A stretch of DNA of 64,000 bases. Source: Thermocrispum agreste DSM 44070 (GTDB lineage: Bacteria; Actinomycetota; Actinomycetes; Mycobacteriales; Pseudonocardiaceae). The stretch is taken from positions 310,001-374,000 of the forward strand of contig NZ_ATYX01000006.1 of NCBI RefSeq assembly GCF_000427905.1. Direction: 5' to 3'. The position numbers and the translations under genes are program-made. Below, one piece after another: positions 28,004 to 36,120 of the stretch; the stretch's first letter is position 1, and the number at the start of each line of letters is the position of its first letter. Below the pieces are notes generated by a model, which saw nothing but the letters and a program-made list of their open reading frames with translations, was not told the origin of the DNA and did no database searches.

Positions 28004-29644
28004 CTATCGAGGCAGCCGGTGCAGCACCTTGACACCGCGGTTGAGCAACGCTGCCCACCATCGCACAGCCTTGCCACGAACCGGCCGGAGCCTCAACCCG
28101 CGCTGGACGGCGATCGTCTGCACCTCGGTGAACCGCCGGATGCCTTCCGCGCCGTTGCGTCGGCCGACGCCGGAGTCGCCGAACCCGCCCATCGGCGCGT
28201 CGATCGAACCGAAGCTGGCGGCGAAGCCCTCGTTGACGTTCACCGTTCCCGCCTGGATGCGCGCGGCGACCTCGCGGCCGAGCCGGGGGTTGCCGGTCCA
28301 GACGCTGGCATTGAGGCCGTACTCGGTGTCGTTCGCGCGCGCGATCGCATCGTCCAGGTCGGAATACGAGTAGACCGAGACGACCGGCCCGAACGTCTCC
28401 TCGGCGAACACCTTCATGCCGGGGGTGACGTTGGCCAGGATGGTCGGCTCGTAGAACAACGGGCCGATGTCCGGCCGCGGCCTGCCACCGGTCAGCACCT
28501 CGGCGCCTTTCCTGCGCGCGTCCTCGACGTGGTCGCTGGTGGTGGCCAGCTGGGCGGCCGAGGTCAGCGAGCCGACGTCGGCGGCGTAGTCCAACGACGC
28601 GCCCAGCCGCAGTGCCGCGGTCTTGGCCACGAAGGCTCGGACGAAGTCGTCGTGGATCGACTCGTGGACGTAGATCCGCTCCACCCCGACGCAGATCTGG
28701 CCCGCGTTGGCGAAGCACGCGGTCACCGCACCGGCAGCCGCGGCGTCGACCTTCGCGTCCGGCAGCACGATCATCGGGTTCTTGCCGCCGAGCTCCATGG
28801 AGAACCCGCGCAGCCGCCGGGCCACCTGGCCGGCCAGCTGCTTGCCGGTCGCGGTGGAGCCGGTGAACGCGAAGTAGTCCGATTCGTCGATCAGCGCCTG
28901 GCCGATGACCGAACCCCGGCCGAGCACCACCTGCCACAGCCCGTCCGGGAGGCCTGCTTGTTCGGCGAGCTCGTGCAGCCACAGCGCCGACAGTGCGGTC
29001 TGATTGTCCGGCTTGTGCACGACCGCGTTACCCGCCGCCAGCGCGGGCAGGACGTCCATGGCGGTCAGCACCAGCGGGTAGTTCCACGGCGTGATGATCC
29101 CGACGACCCCGCGAGGATGGCGCCGTTCGGTCGTCCTGGTCAGCAGCGGGAACACCCCGGCCCGGCGTTTCGCGCCCAGGTGCTTGGCCGCGGTGCGCCC
29201 ATAGTACGAAGCGGCCAGCGCGGACCCGGCCACCTCGTCGTAGGCATCCACCCGGCTCTTGCCCGACTCGACCTGGATGAGGTCGAGTGCTTCGTCCTGC
29301 CGATCCAGGATCAACCGCATCAGCCGGGCCAGGAACCGTTGCCGTTCCGCGACCGGCGTGGCCGCCCAGTCCCGTTGTGCCTTCCGCGCCACGTCGAACG
29401 CGACCCTGGCCTCGGCGTCCGTGGCCTGCGGCAACGAGACGATCGGCTGGCCGGTGAACGGCGCTGTCATGGTCACCGGCGGGGAATCGGGGTGGTTGCC
29501 GCCGGTGGCTCTGGCCGCCAGCGTGCGCGCCCGGGCGATCGACGGGGCACCCGGCACGCCGCCGATCGGCCGTGCCGGATCCTGCTCCACCCCTGCGGGG
29601 CTCGGCGCCGCACCGTCGGCGACGCCCTTCGCCGTACTCGTCAT
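28004..29644 (-). CDS. gabD2: Succinate-semialdehyde dehydrogenase (NADP-type, GabD2-like)
   Basis: Aldehyde dehydrogenase of 546 residues. The Rossmann region has GIITPWNYPLVL and FTGSTATGKQLAGQ, the general base is in MELGGKNPMIVL, and the catalytic cysteine is in ANAGQICVGVERIYV. Overall sequence and length fit the actinobacterial succinic-semialdehyde dehydrogenases (M. tuberculosis GabD2 type) that feed succinate from GABA or 2-oxoglutarate decarboxylation into the TCA cycle. An N-terminal ~50-residue Ala/Pro-rich extension is present. The start is at ATG 29644 with a GGAGGG RBS. Other aldehyde substrates are possible. Confidence 0.85.
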   Translation of the reverse strand: MTSTAKGVADGAAPSPAGVEQDPARPIGGVPGAPSIARARTLAARATGGNHPDSPPVTMTAPFTGQPIVSLPQATDAEARVAFDVARKAQRDWAATPVAERQRFLARLMRLILDRQDEALDLIQVESGKSRVDAYDEVAGSALAASYYGRTAAKHLGAKRRAGVFPLLTRTTERRHPRGVVGIITPWNYPLVLTAMDVLPALAAGNAVVHKPDNQTALSALWLHELAEQAGLPDGLWQVVLGRGSVIGQALIDESDYFAFTGSTATGKQLAGQVARRLRGFSMELGGKNPMIVLPDAKVDAAAAGAVTACFANAGQICVGVERIYVHESIHDDFVRAFVAKTAALRLGASLDYAADVGSLTSAAQLATTSDHVEDARRKGAEVLTGGRPRPDIGPLFYEPTILANVTPGMKVFAEETFGPVVSVYSYSDLDDAIARANDTEYGLNASVWTGNPRLGREVAARIQAGTVNVNEGFAASFGSIDAPMGGFGDSGVGRRNGAEGIRRFTEVQTIAVQRGLRLRPVRGKAVRWWAALLNRGVKVLHRLPR

Positions 29645-29657
29645 CGGGCCCTCCGGT

Positions 29658-29669
29658 TACTGGGCAGTA
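29658..29669. promoter_or_regulatory. Inverted repeat in the gabD2 leader
   Basis: TACTG-GG-CAGTA (perfect 5-bp arms, 2-nt spacer) lies between a -10-like TAGTGT and the RBS of the dehydrogenase, where a bound repressor would block transcription. The adjacent TetR protein is one possible ligand, but its own divergent promoter carries a different palindrome. Confidence 0.3.
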
Positions 29670-29780
29670 GCTCTCGCCTCGACACTACTCACGCACGACA
29701 CCGTGGCCAACCGTCCGGCCGGTGAGCAGGAGATTTCCCGCACCGGCGACGGGTGAGCCGTATGCGCGGCGGGGTCAGCA

Positions 29781-30449
29781 TCACGGCCGAGCCGGGTCAC
29801 CGTCGCGGTCTGCCCCGGGGGAGTCCGCCAGCGCTGCCCGCACCATCTGCTTCCATTGGCCGACCAGACGTTCGCGGCGGGCCGGATCCCCGCCGAGCGA
29901 CTCGTCCACTGCCAGACCGCGGATCAGGTTGACCGTCATCCAGTACAGGTTGTCCACCAACGGCGAGTCGTCACGGCCGATCAGCTCGCGGAACGTCTCC
30001 AGGGTGGCCCGGCCGAGGGCCCGGTCGACCGGCAGCATGGCCTCCGCCAGTTCCTTGTCGGTGCGGGAGGCGACCCACAGCTCGATGAACGCCGCGGCCA
30101 GCCGGCCGGAGAACCCGCGGCGGATGACCTCGACGGCCGCGTCCACCGGATCGTCGCGGCGCAGCGCGTCGGTGGAGACGACCAGTTCGGTGGCGATGCG
30201 GTGGGTCAGGTGTTCCACCGCGGAGGCCATCAGTTCGGCCTTGGTGCTGAAGTGGTGCTGTTGTGCGCCCTTGGACACGCCCGCCCGTGCGCAGATCTCC
30301 TGCACCGAGGTACGGGAATAGCCGAGCTCGACCAGGCACTCCACGGTGGCGTCCAGCAGCGCGGTGCGGGTCTGCTCGCTGCGTTCCGCCTGGGTGCGAT
30401 GGCCGCGCGGCACGCTGCGTCCGGCGGTGTGGTGGTTGAGTGTCCTCAC
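29781..30449 (-). CDS. TetR/AcrR-family transcriptional regulator
   Basis: Regulator of 222 residues with an N-terminal TetR helix-turn-helix (ALLDATVECLVELGYSRTSV, then QEICARAGVSKGAQQHHF) and a helical ligand-binding domain. GTG 30449 is chosen over GTG 30479 because AAGGAGG lies 6 nt upstream. It is divergent from the acyl-CoA dehydrogenase/racemase pair, with a palindrome in the shared 130-nt spacer, so it most likely represses that operon and itself in response to an acyl-CoA. The ligand is an inference. Confidence 0.88.
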   Translation of the reverse strand: MRTLNHHTAGRSVPRGHRTQAERSEQTRTALLDATVECLVELGYSRTSVQEICARAGVSKGAQQHHFSTKAELMASAVEHLTHRIATELVVSTDALRRDDPVDAAVEVIRRGFSGRLAAAFIELWVASRTDKELAEAMLPVDRALGRATLETFRELIGRDDSPLVDNLYWMTVNLIRGLAVDESLGGDPARRERLVGQWKQMVRAALADSPGADRDGDPARP

Positions 30450-30502
30450 CCGTGCCTCCTTGCTTCGGCTCGGCGCCACCCGCTACATTCCGAACAGAAC
30501 TT

Positions 30503-30520
30503 ACATTCTGATTGGAATGT
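30503..30520. promoter_or_regulatory. Candidate TetR operator
   Basis: ACATTC-TGATTG-GAATGT, an 18-nt palindrome with perfect 6-bp arms, lies in the divergent TetR/acyl-CoA dehydrogenase promoter region. A further half site ACATTCC lies at 30485-30491. Size and position fit a TetR-family operator. Confidence 0.6.
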
Positions 30521-30579
30521 TTTCCAGCTCGCCGGGCGGACCGGCGGGGCTGACGGGGGCCGAGTCCGAAGGAGCACCG

Positions 30580-31728
30580 ATGCCGTTGCAGCTGCCGCCC
30601 AGCAAGTGGAGTGCCGACCTGCAGGACTTCCGCGAGCTCGCTCGCGACTTCTGCCAGCGCGAGCTCGTCCCGCACCAGCAACGATGGGCCGAGCAGAAGC
30701 ATGTCGACCGCGACTTGTGGACCAAGGCGGGCGAGGTCGGCCTGCTGTGCGTGTCCGTTCCCGAGGAGTACGGCGGGGGCGGGGGAACCTTCGCGCACGA
30801 AGCAGTGCTGTACGAGGAGCAGGCGCGCGCCGGCGACAGCGCGTGGGGAGTCAGCGTGCACAGCGGGATCGTGGCGCACTACCTGCTCGCCTACGCCTCG
30901 GAGTCGAAGAAGAAGGAGTGGCTGCCGAAGCTGGCCAGCGGGGAGTGGGTCGGTGCGATCGCGATGACCGAGCCCGGCACCGGGTCCGACCTGCAGAACA
31001 TCAAGACCAGGGCGGTGCGGGACGGCGACGAGTACGTCATCAACGGCGCCAAGACGTTCATCACCAACGGCTACCACGCCGACCTGGTGGTGGTCGCGGT
31101 CAAGACCGACCCGTCCGCCGGGGCCAGGGGCGTGTCGCTGATCGTGGTGGAAACCGACCGGCCGGGATTCCGGCGCAACCGGGTGCTGGACAAGATCGGC
31201 CTCAAGGGACAGGACACCGCCGAGCTGTTCTTCGACGACGTGCGGGTTCCTGCAGAGAACCTGCTCGGCGAGGCCGAGGGCCAGGGCTTCATCCAGCTCA
31301 TGCAGCAGCTGCCGCAGGAGCGGCTGATCATCGCGGTGACCGCGGTGGCCGCCATGGAGGCCGCGGTGAACATGACGCTGGAGTACACCAAGGAGCGCGA
31401 GGCGTTCGGCAGGCCGATCTTCGCGTTCCAGAACACCAAGTTCACGCTGGCCGAGTGCGCCACGGAGGCCGCTGTGGCCAGGGCGTTCCTGGACCAGTGC
31501 ATCGAGCGGCACCTGGCGGGTGAGCTGGACGTGCAGTCCGCCGCCATGGTGAAGTACTGGACCACCGACCGGGTGAACCGGGTGCTCGACGAGTGCCTGC
31601 AGCTGTTCGGCGGCTACGGCTACATGACCGAGTACCCGATCTCGCGCGCGTGGGCCGACATGCGCGTGTCCCGGATCTTCGGCGGCACCAACGAGATCAT
31701 GAAGGACATCATCTCCCGCGCCTTGTGA
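30580..31728 (+). CDS. Acyl-CoA dehydrogenase (long-chain type)
   Basis: FAD-dependent acyl-CoA dehydrogenase of 382 residues carrying out the first oxidation of beta-oxidation. It has the FAD-binding IAMTEPGTGSDLQNIKT, FITNGYHADLVVV, EREAFGRPIFAFQNTKF, and LQLFGGYGYMTEYPISRAWAD. At the end the usual YEGT glutamate position is Gly (IFGGTNEIMKDI). A glutamate at residue 260 (LPQERLIIAVTAVAAMEAAV) occupies the position used as catalytic base in long-chain and isovaleryl-CoA dehydrogenases. ATG 30580 follows GAAGGAGCACCG. The racemase gene is 48 nt downstream, suggesting use of 2-methyl-branched acyl-CoAs. Confidence 0.9.
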   Translation: MPLQLPPSKWSADLQDFRELARDFCQRELVPHQQRWAEQKHVDRDLWTKAGEVGLLCVSVPEEYGGGGGTFAHEAVLYEEQARAGDSAWGVSVHSGIVAHYLLAYASESKKKEWLPKLASGEWVGAIAMTEPGTGSDLQNIKTRAVRDGDEYVINGAKTFITNGYHADLVVVAVKTDPSAGARGVSLIVVETDRPGFRRNRVLDKIGLKGQDTAELFFDDVRVPAENLLGEAEGQGFIQLMQQLPQERLIIAVTAVAAMEAAVNMTLEYTKEREAFGRPIFAFQNTKFTLAECATEAAVARAFLDQCIERHLAGELDVQSAAMVKYWTTDRVNRVLDECLQLFGGYGYMTEYPISRAWADMRVSRIFGGTNEIMKDIISRAL

Positions 31729-31776
31729 GCACGGGCGGCGTGCGACGACACGGAACCGACGAGGAGGGCAGTGACG

Positions 31777-32916
31777 ATGGCCGGACCCCTGGCCGGGGTG
31801 CGCGTGGTGGAGCTGGCCGGGCTGGCTCCGGGGCCGTTCGCTTGTACGGTGTTGGCGGATCTGGGGGCCGACGTCATCCGGGTCGACCGGGCGACGCCGG
31901 GCGCGGATGTGCTCAGCTTCGACAACGACCCGCTGCGCCGCAGCCGCCGCTCCATCGGGATCAACACCAAGACCCCGGAGGGGGTGGAGGTGGTGCTGTC
32001 CCTGGTCGAACGGTCCGACGTGCTCGTGGAGGGCTTCCGCCCCGGGGTGACCGAGCGCATGGGCCTCGGCCCCGCCGACTGCCTCGCCCGCAACCCACGG
32101 CTGATCTACGGCCGGATCACCGGGTGGGGGCAGGACGGGCCGCTGGCCCAGCGGGCCGGTCACGACATCAACTACCTCGGGCTGGCCGGGGCGCTGGAAC
32201 CGATCGGCCGGGCGGGTGAGCGGCCGGTGCCGCCGCTGAACCTGGTCGCCGACTTCGGCGGCGGGGGCATGCTGCTTGCCGTGGGCATCCTCGCGGCGCT
32301 GGTCGAGCGGGAGAAGTCGGGCAAGGGTCAGGTGGTCGACGCGGCGATGGTGGACGGCTCGGCGTTGCTGGCCACCAGCCTCTTCGGCCTGCGTGCCACG
32401 GGCGTGTTGTCGGACAAGCGCGGCGAGAACCTGCTCGACGGCGGCGCGCCGTTCTACGACACTTACGAGACGGCGGACGGCAAGTACGTGGCCGTCGGGG
32501 CGCTCGAGGAACGCTTCTGGCAAGACCTGCTCCGCGTCCTGAAGCTCACCGACCGTGAGCTGCCGCCGCGGTTCGACAAGCGTAATTGGCCCGAACTGCG
32601 CAAGATCCTGGCCGAGGAGATCGGCAAGTACACCAGGGACGAGCTGTCCGCCATGGCCGAAGAGACGGACGCTTGCCTGACTCCGGTGCTGACGCCCGAG
32701 GAGGCGCCGACCCACCCGCACAACGCCGCGCGGCGCACGTTCGTCCCGGTGGGGGAGACGATCCTCCCTGCGCCCGCCCCGCGATTCGACCGGACGCCGA
32801 CGGCGGACCCGTCCCCGCCGCACGAGGCCGGTGCGGACACCGAGGACGTGCTGGCAGAGCTGGGCATGAGCCAGGCCGACATCGAGCGTCTGCGGGCCGC
32901 GGGAGCGATCGCGTAA
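31777..32916 (+). CDS. mcr: Alpha-methylacyl-CoA racemase (CaiB/BaiF family)
   Basis: Family III CoA-transferase-fold protein of 379 residues. Counting from ATG 31777, His129 (GHDINYLGLAGAL), Asp159 (LNLVADFGGGG) and Glu244 (VGALEERFW) sit exactly three residues beyond the catalytic His126/Asp156/Glu241 known for M. tuberculosis MCR. This supports racemase rather than CoA-transferase activity: interconversion of (R)- and (S)-2-methylacyl-CoA so that branched chains can enter beta-oxidation. ATG 31777 is 8 nt after GAGGAGGG; the in-frame GTG 31771 is too close to it. It follows the acyl-CoA dehydrogenase in one operon. Confidence 0.9.
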   Translation: MAGPLAGVRVVELAGLAPGPFACTVLADLGADVIRVDRATPGADVLSFDNDPLRRSRRSIGINTKTPEGVEVVLSLVERSDVLVEGFRPGVTERMGLGPADCLARNPRLIYGRITGWGQDGPLAQRAGHDINYLGLAGALEPIGRAGERPVPPLNLVADFGGGGMLLAVGILAALVEREKSGKGQVVDAAMVDGSALLATSLFGLRATGVLSDKRGENLLDGGAPFYDTYETADGKYVAVGALEERFWQDLLRVLKLTDRELPPRFDKRNWPELRKILAEEIGKYTRDELSAMAEETDACLTPVLTPEEAPTHPHNAARRTFVPVGETILPAPAPRFDRTPTADPSPPHEAGADTEDVLAELGMSQADIERLRAAGAIA

Positions 32917-32926
32917 TCTTCGTTCA

Positions 32927-32942
32927 GGCCCCGCGCGGGGCC
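32927..32942. terminator. GC hairpin after the racemase gene
   Basis: GGCCCCGCGCGGGGCC is a perfect 16-nt palindrome (6-bp stem, 4-nt loop) 11 nt after the stop codon. It is a plausible terminator of the acyl-CoA dehydrogenase/racemase operon. Confidence 0.5.
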
Positions 32943-33069
32943 ACCCACACGGTGACGCGCGCGTCATGGGGTCGTCAGGGGTGCCTGATTACCGTAAGCT
33001 CATAGCCGGATACGGACGGCGGTCACAGGCAGGGCGGATGCCTGCCGCAAGACACGATCGGATGGAGCT

Positions 33070-33237
33070 ATGTCGCCCAAGGCCAAAAAGGTCCTCATCG
33101 TCGGCGTGGTTGCGCTCGTGTTGTTCTTCCTGATCTCGCAGCCCCACCAGTCCGCCGATGCCGTCAAGGAATTCTTGGGATGGCTCCAGGACGGTGCGGA
33201 GGCCATCATCACGTTCTTCAAAGAACTTTTCAACTGA
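33070..33237 (+). CDS. Small single-TM protein (55 aa), unknown function
   Basis: A 55-residue ORF with an RBS (GATGGAGCT) just before ATG 33070. It has a Lys-rich start (MSPKAKK), one TM helix (VLIVGVVALVLFFLI), and an amphipathic acidic/hydrophobic tail (SADAVKEFLGWLQDGAEAII, then TFFKELFN). Normal codon use, a plausible -10 (TAAGCT near 32996) and a sensible membrane topology support a real gene. Small proteins of this layout occur in other actinobacteria, but I recognise no function. Confidence 0.7.
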   Translation: MSPKAKKVLIVGVVALVLFFLISQPHQSADAVKEFLGWLQDGAEAIITFFKELFN

Positions 33238-33663
33238 CGCGGTGAGCCGGCGGTAACCACTCATTTGTGCCAAGCCGTGGACCGGGGCGAGGTCACGTCC
33301 CGGTCGTTGTCATGCGCGTTTTGTGACCGAGTTCGGCCCGGGTGGCTCGTCGCCCTGGGCAATTTCGGAGGGCCAAAGGGCCTGCTCACGGGCATCTGCA
33401 CGTGCATGCGCATGTGCGTTGTCCCACATTCCGGGCACCCATTGCGCCGTCCGGGTGGAATGTCACCGCATCGGCCCAGGTCACGATGATCATTCCGATT
33501 TGTCTCTGGCGGAATTCGGTGGTCTGCCCCTACCGTGCTCACAGTACGTAGCCGGTTGGCTCTGTACGGTCAGTGGACACATTCCACGCGGCGAGCACCG
33601 GAAAAGGGACCAGTGAGGGTGCGAGCTCGCACGACGAGCCGCCATATCCATGAGGAGAGGGAT
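33238..33663. promoter_or_regulatory. AT-richer intergenic region with a 14-bp palindrome
   Basis: 426 nt without a gene, visibly less GC-rich than its surroundings. GTGCGAGCTCGCAC at 33619-33632 is a perfect 14-bp palindrome 31 nt before the next start codon and is a candidate operator for that gene. Confidence 0.45.
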
Positions 33664-34176
33664 ATGACCCACGATCCTGGCGTCGAGGCATTGATCAGAC
33701 AGTGGTCACAGGAGCGCGACGAGTCCGAGGAAGACGCCGAGATAGCGCGCATCAAGTCCGAGTGGCTCGCCGAGGCCTCCAGCCACGAGCCAGGAATCCC
33801 AGGCCAGCGCACCAGCACTGGCACGGCGGAGTGGGCGATCGTCGAGTCCGCCGACTACGACTACATGCAGGCGATGCGCAAGCGCCTGCCCGGGGTGCCG
33901 GACGAACTGTTGGCCGCGGCCGCACGCTGGTGGCAGATGGTCGGCGGCCTGGCGGAGGCCGAGGAGTGGTGGGACGCGGGGATCAGCCCGCTGGACCAGC
34001 GTGCCCTGGAGTATCGGGCGGCCGGCCTGACCCCCGCCGACCTGAGCGTGCACCTCGGGCCGTACACGGTGCTCGAGCACCTGCGCAGGGGGAGCGCGGC
34101 CGCGTGGTGCGTCGCCAGGCTCTCCCGCGTGCGGAAGGACTCCACGTCCTGCGCGCGCAAGGACGTCGCGTCGTAG
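33664..34176 (+). CDS. Hypothetical acidic soluble protein (170 aa)
   Basis: No family recognised. ATG 33664 is preceded by GAGGAGAGGG, which is a good RBS. The first 35 residues are highly acidic and helical (QERDESEEDAEIARIKSEWL), the centre is Trp-rich (RWWQMVGGLAEAEEWWDAGI), and the C-terminus is basic with two Cys. No signal peptide or TM segment is visible. The phrase LDQRALEYRAAGLTPADLSV has the look of a short helix-turn-helix-like pair, but this is only an impression. Confidence 0.65.
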   Translation: MTHDPGVEALIRQWSQERDESEEDAEIARIKSEWLAEASSHEPGIPGQRTSTGTAEWAIVESADYDYMQAMRKRLPGVPDELLAAAARWWQMVGGLAEAEEWWDAGISPLDQRALEYRAAGLTPADLSVHLGPYTVLEHLRRGSAAAWCVARLSRVRKDSTSCARKDVAS

Positions 34177-34216
34177 CGACGCGTAATTTTCGTCGATCTG
34201 ACCGGATCTTCATCCG

Positions 34217-34235
34217 CTGCCTGGTATACCGGCAG
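34217..34235. promoter_or_regulatory. Near-perfect palindrome ahead of the transglycosylase gene
   Basis: CTGCCTGGTATACCGGCAG is a 19-nt palindrome with one mismatched pair, about 60 nt before the TTG start. Its centre TATACC could double as a -10 box, so it may be an operator overlapping the promoter. Confidence 0.35.
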
Positions 34236-34295
34236 TAACGCCGACACGTTCTCACGCGTTGTACCTGTGCAGCCGAGGGATTCCGGAGACGATCT

Positions 34296-35186
34296 TTGGT
34301 ACGTGAGTCGCCAGATGACGCCACGCCCAGTGACCGCGATGGCGGCAAGTGCCACGTCCGCGGGATAGCGCTGCGGTCGGGGGTCGCGCTGGCCGTGCTG
34401 GCGGCACTCGGCGGCGGGGTCTGGGGGCTGACGCGGGTGTCCGAGCCCGAGCCCGGCCCGACCACCATGGAGATCCCGGCGCTGTCGGTGCAAGCCGCCG
34501 ACGTCGAGCCCGGCACGGTCGCCCCGGTGAGCATCTCGGTCAAGGACAAGCCGCGTCCGGGCGCCAAGAGCGCGACGAGCGCGAAGAGCGCCGACAAGGC
34601 CAGGACGAACGACGGCGGCGCCGGCGGTTTGCGGGCATGGGCCGAACGCACCGGCAAGATCATCGGTGTTCCGCCGCGGGCACTGCTGGCCTACGGGCGG
34701 GCCGAGATCGCCATCCGCGAAGCGCAACCGGGATGCCGGTTGTCGTGGGCGACGCTGGCGGGCATCGGCCGTGTCGAGTCCAACCACGGGCAGTTCGGCG
34801 GCGCGGTGCTGACCGAGGCCGGGTGGCCGTCCAAGCTCATCATCGGCGTGCCGCTGAACGGTTCGGGCGGGGTGCGCGCGATCAAGGACACCGACGGCGG
34901 CCGGTACGACGGCGACACCGAGGTCGACCGGGCGGTCGGCCCGATGCAGTTCATCCCCAGCACGTGGCAGCGCTGGGCGTCGGACGGCAACGGTGACGGT
35001 CGCGCCGACCCGCAGCAGATCGACGACGCGGCGCTGGCCGCCGCCAGGTACCTGTGCGCGGGCGGGCGGGACATGGCCAGCGCGAAGGGCTGGTGGGAAG
35101 GCCTGTGGTCGTACAACCGGTCCGTCGAGTACGCCCAGAAGGTCTTCGCCATCGCCGACGGCTACGCCCGCGCTGTGAAGCAGTGA
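34296..35186 (+). CDS. Secreted lytic murein transglycosylase (MltB/SLT_2-like)
   Basis: Protein of 296 residues that should cleave peptidoglycan glycan strands with 1,6-anhydro product formation. A basic N-terminus and signal-anchor (LRSGVALAVLAALGGGVWGL) precede a Lys/Ala/Ser linker and a C-terminal lysozyme-like domain. The catalytic Glu is in IGRVESNHGQFG, and AVGPMQFIPSTWQRWASDGN with YLCAGGRDM are standard in actinobacterial homologues. TTG 34296 is the best start (GGAG about 8 nt upstream); no ATG or GTG lies before the signal anchor. No riboswitch of the c-di-AMP type seen upstream of some transglycosylases was recognised. Confidence 0.88.
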   Translation: MVRESPDDATPSDRDGGKCHVRGIALRSGVALAVLAALGGGVWGLTRVSEPEPGPTTMEIPALSVQAADVEPGTVAPVSISVKDKPRPGAKSATSAKSADKARTNDGGAGGLRAWAERTGKIIGVPPRALLAYGRAEIAIREAQPGCRLSWATLAGIGRVESNHGQFGGAVLTEAGWPSKLIIGVPLNGSGGVRAIKDTDGGRYDGDTEVDRAVGPMQFIPSTWQRWASDGNGDGRADPQQIDDAALAAARYLCAGGRDMASAKGWWEGLWSYNRSVEYAQKVFAIADGYARAVKQ

Positions 35187-35305
35187 GCGACCGGGTGCGC
35201 AGGCTGCGGTCTGCGCACCCGGTCCGGTGGTCGTCCGGTGTGATCGAGCCGCGGAACCCGCAGGTGGAGGACCGCGGTGCGGTGCGGCTGCGGTAGCGTC
35301 GAGGT

Positions 35306-35734
35306 GTGGAATCCAAGCTGGCGCGACGGCTGGCCGCGGTCGCTGTGTCCGTGATGAGCCTGGCGGTGTGCCTTGCCCTGGCTTGGTGGCAGTGGCAGCG
35401 GTACGAGTCGGTCTCCGGCACCTGGCAGAACCTCGGGTACGTGCTGCAGTGGCCGCTGTTCGGGCTGTTCCCGGCGTTCGCCTTCTGGCGGATGCGGAGG
35501 CTGCGGCAGCAGGCCGAGCTCGCCGAGCAGGCCGAGGCGGTGGAGGAGCGCGCGCAGGTGCGGACGCAACCGGCCCCACCGGCGTCGCCTGCGGACCGGG
35601 AGGAGGAGCCGGCGGCACGTCGCGAGCGTCCCGCCGAGGTGACCCAGCCTGCATCCGGCGAAGCCGACGACGAGCTCGCGGCGTACAACCGGTACCTTGC
35701 TGAACTACACGCACGCGATCAGCAGGCACGCTAG
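35306..35734 (+). CDS. Small membrane protein with disordered tail
   Basis: Protein of 142 residues with two N-terminal TM helices (AVAVSVMSLAVCLALAWWQW and LQWPLFGLFPAFAFWRM), a Glu/Gln-rich coiled coil, a Pro/Ala/Glu linker, and a conserved-looking end (DDELAAYNRYLAELHARDQ). It precedes a DUF3817 gene by 11 nt, an arrangement common in actinobacteria, so the two are probably one operon. Function unknown. GTG 35306 is the only start ahead of the first TM. Confidence 0.75.
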   Translation: MESKLARRLAAVAVSVMSLAVCLALAWWQWQRYESVSGTWQNLGYVLQWPLFGLFPAFAFWRMRRLRQQAELAEQAEAVEERAQVRTQPAPPASPADREEEPAARRERPAEVTQPASGEADDELAAYNRYLAELHARDQQAR

Positions 35735-35745
35735 GAGGGCCCGGC

Positions 35746-36120
35746 ATGACGTCGTCTCGGACGCCTGGTAGCGCCACATCCACGGACGCCGCCGCGCAGG
35801 AGCCGGTCGAGCCGAGAGTCCTCAGCGCACTGAAGCGTTTCCGGGTGGCCGCCGTGGTCACGGGGTTCGGCCTGCTCGTCCTGGTGACCGTGATGCTCGT
35901 CCGGTACGTCTGGGACAACCCGACGCCGTCGCAGATCTGGTCGCCCATTCACGGCGCGCTCTACATGATCTACCTGGTCCTTGCGGTCGATCTGGGCATC
36001 AAAGCCCGCTGGTCGGTCACCGGGGTCCTGCTGGTGCTGCTCGCCGGGTGCGTGCCGTTCGTGTCCTTCGTCGCCGAGCGCAAGGTCACGCACCGCACCA
36101 TGGCCGGTCGCTCGATCTGA
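35746..36120 (+). CDS. DUF3817 integral membrane protein
   Basis: Protein of 124 residues of the DUF3817 family, with three TM helices (AAVVTGFGLLVLVTVMLVRY, LYMIYLVLAVDLGIKARW, VTGVLLVLLAGCVPFVSFV) and a C-terminal AERKVT motif typical of the family. The SPIHGALYMIYL segment is the most conserved part. Function is unknown. It lies 11 nt after the preceding two-TM protein gene. Confidence 0.85.
   Translation: MTSSRTPGSATSTDAAAQEPVEPRVLSALKRFRVAAVVTGFGLLVLVTVMLVRYVWDNPTPSQIWSPIHGALYMIYLVLAVDLGIKARWSVTGVLLVLLAGCVPFVSFVAERKVTHRTMAGRSI

Noticed and set aside
23566-28077. 1503-codon open frame on the minus strand opposite tesB and the LuxR gene
   Set aside because: Translation is Arg/Pro/His/Gln-rich with no domain; it is the antisense shadow of two well-supported plus-strand genes in high-GC DNA.
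33426-33463. ACATTCC ... GGAATGT pair resembling the TetR operator half sites at 30503-30520
   Set aside because: The half sites are 24 nt apart rather than 6, so one TetR dimer could not bind both in the same way; probably coincidence.
34177-34295. Possible c-di-AMP (ydaO) riboswitch ahead of the lytic transglycosylase gene
   Set aside because: The conserved ydaO core could not be recognised; only a palindrome is evident.
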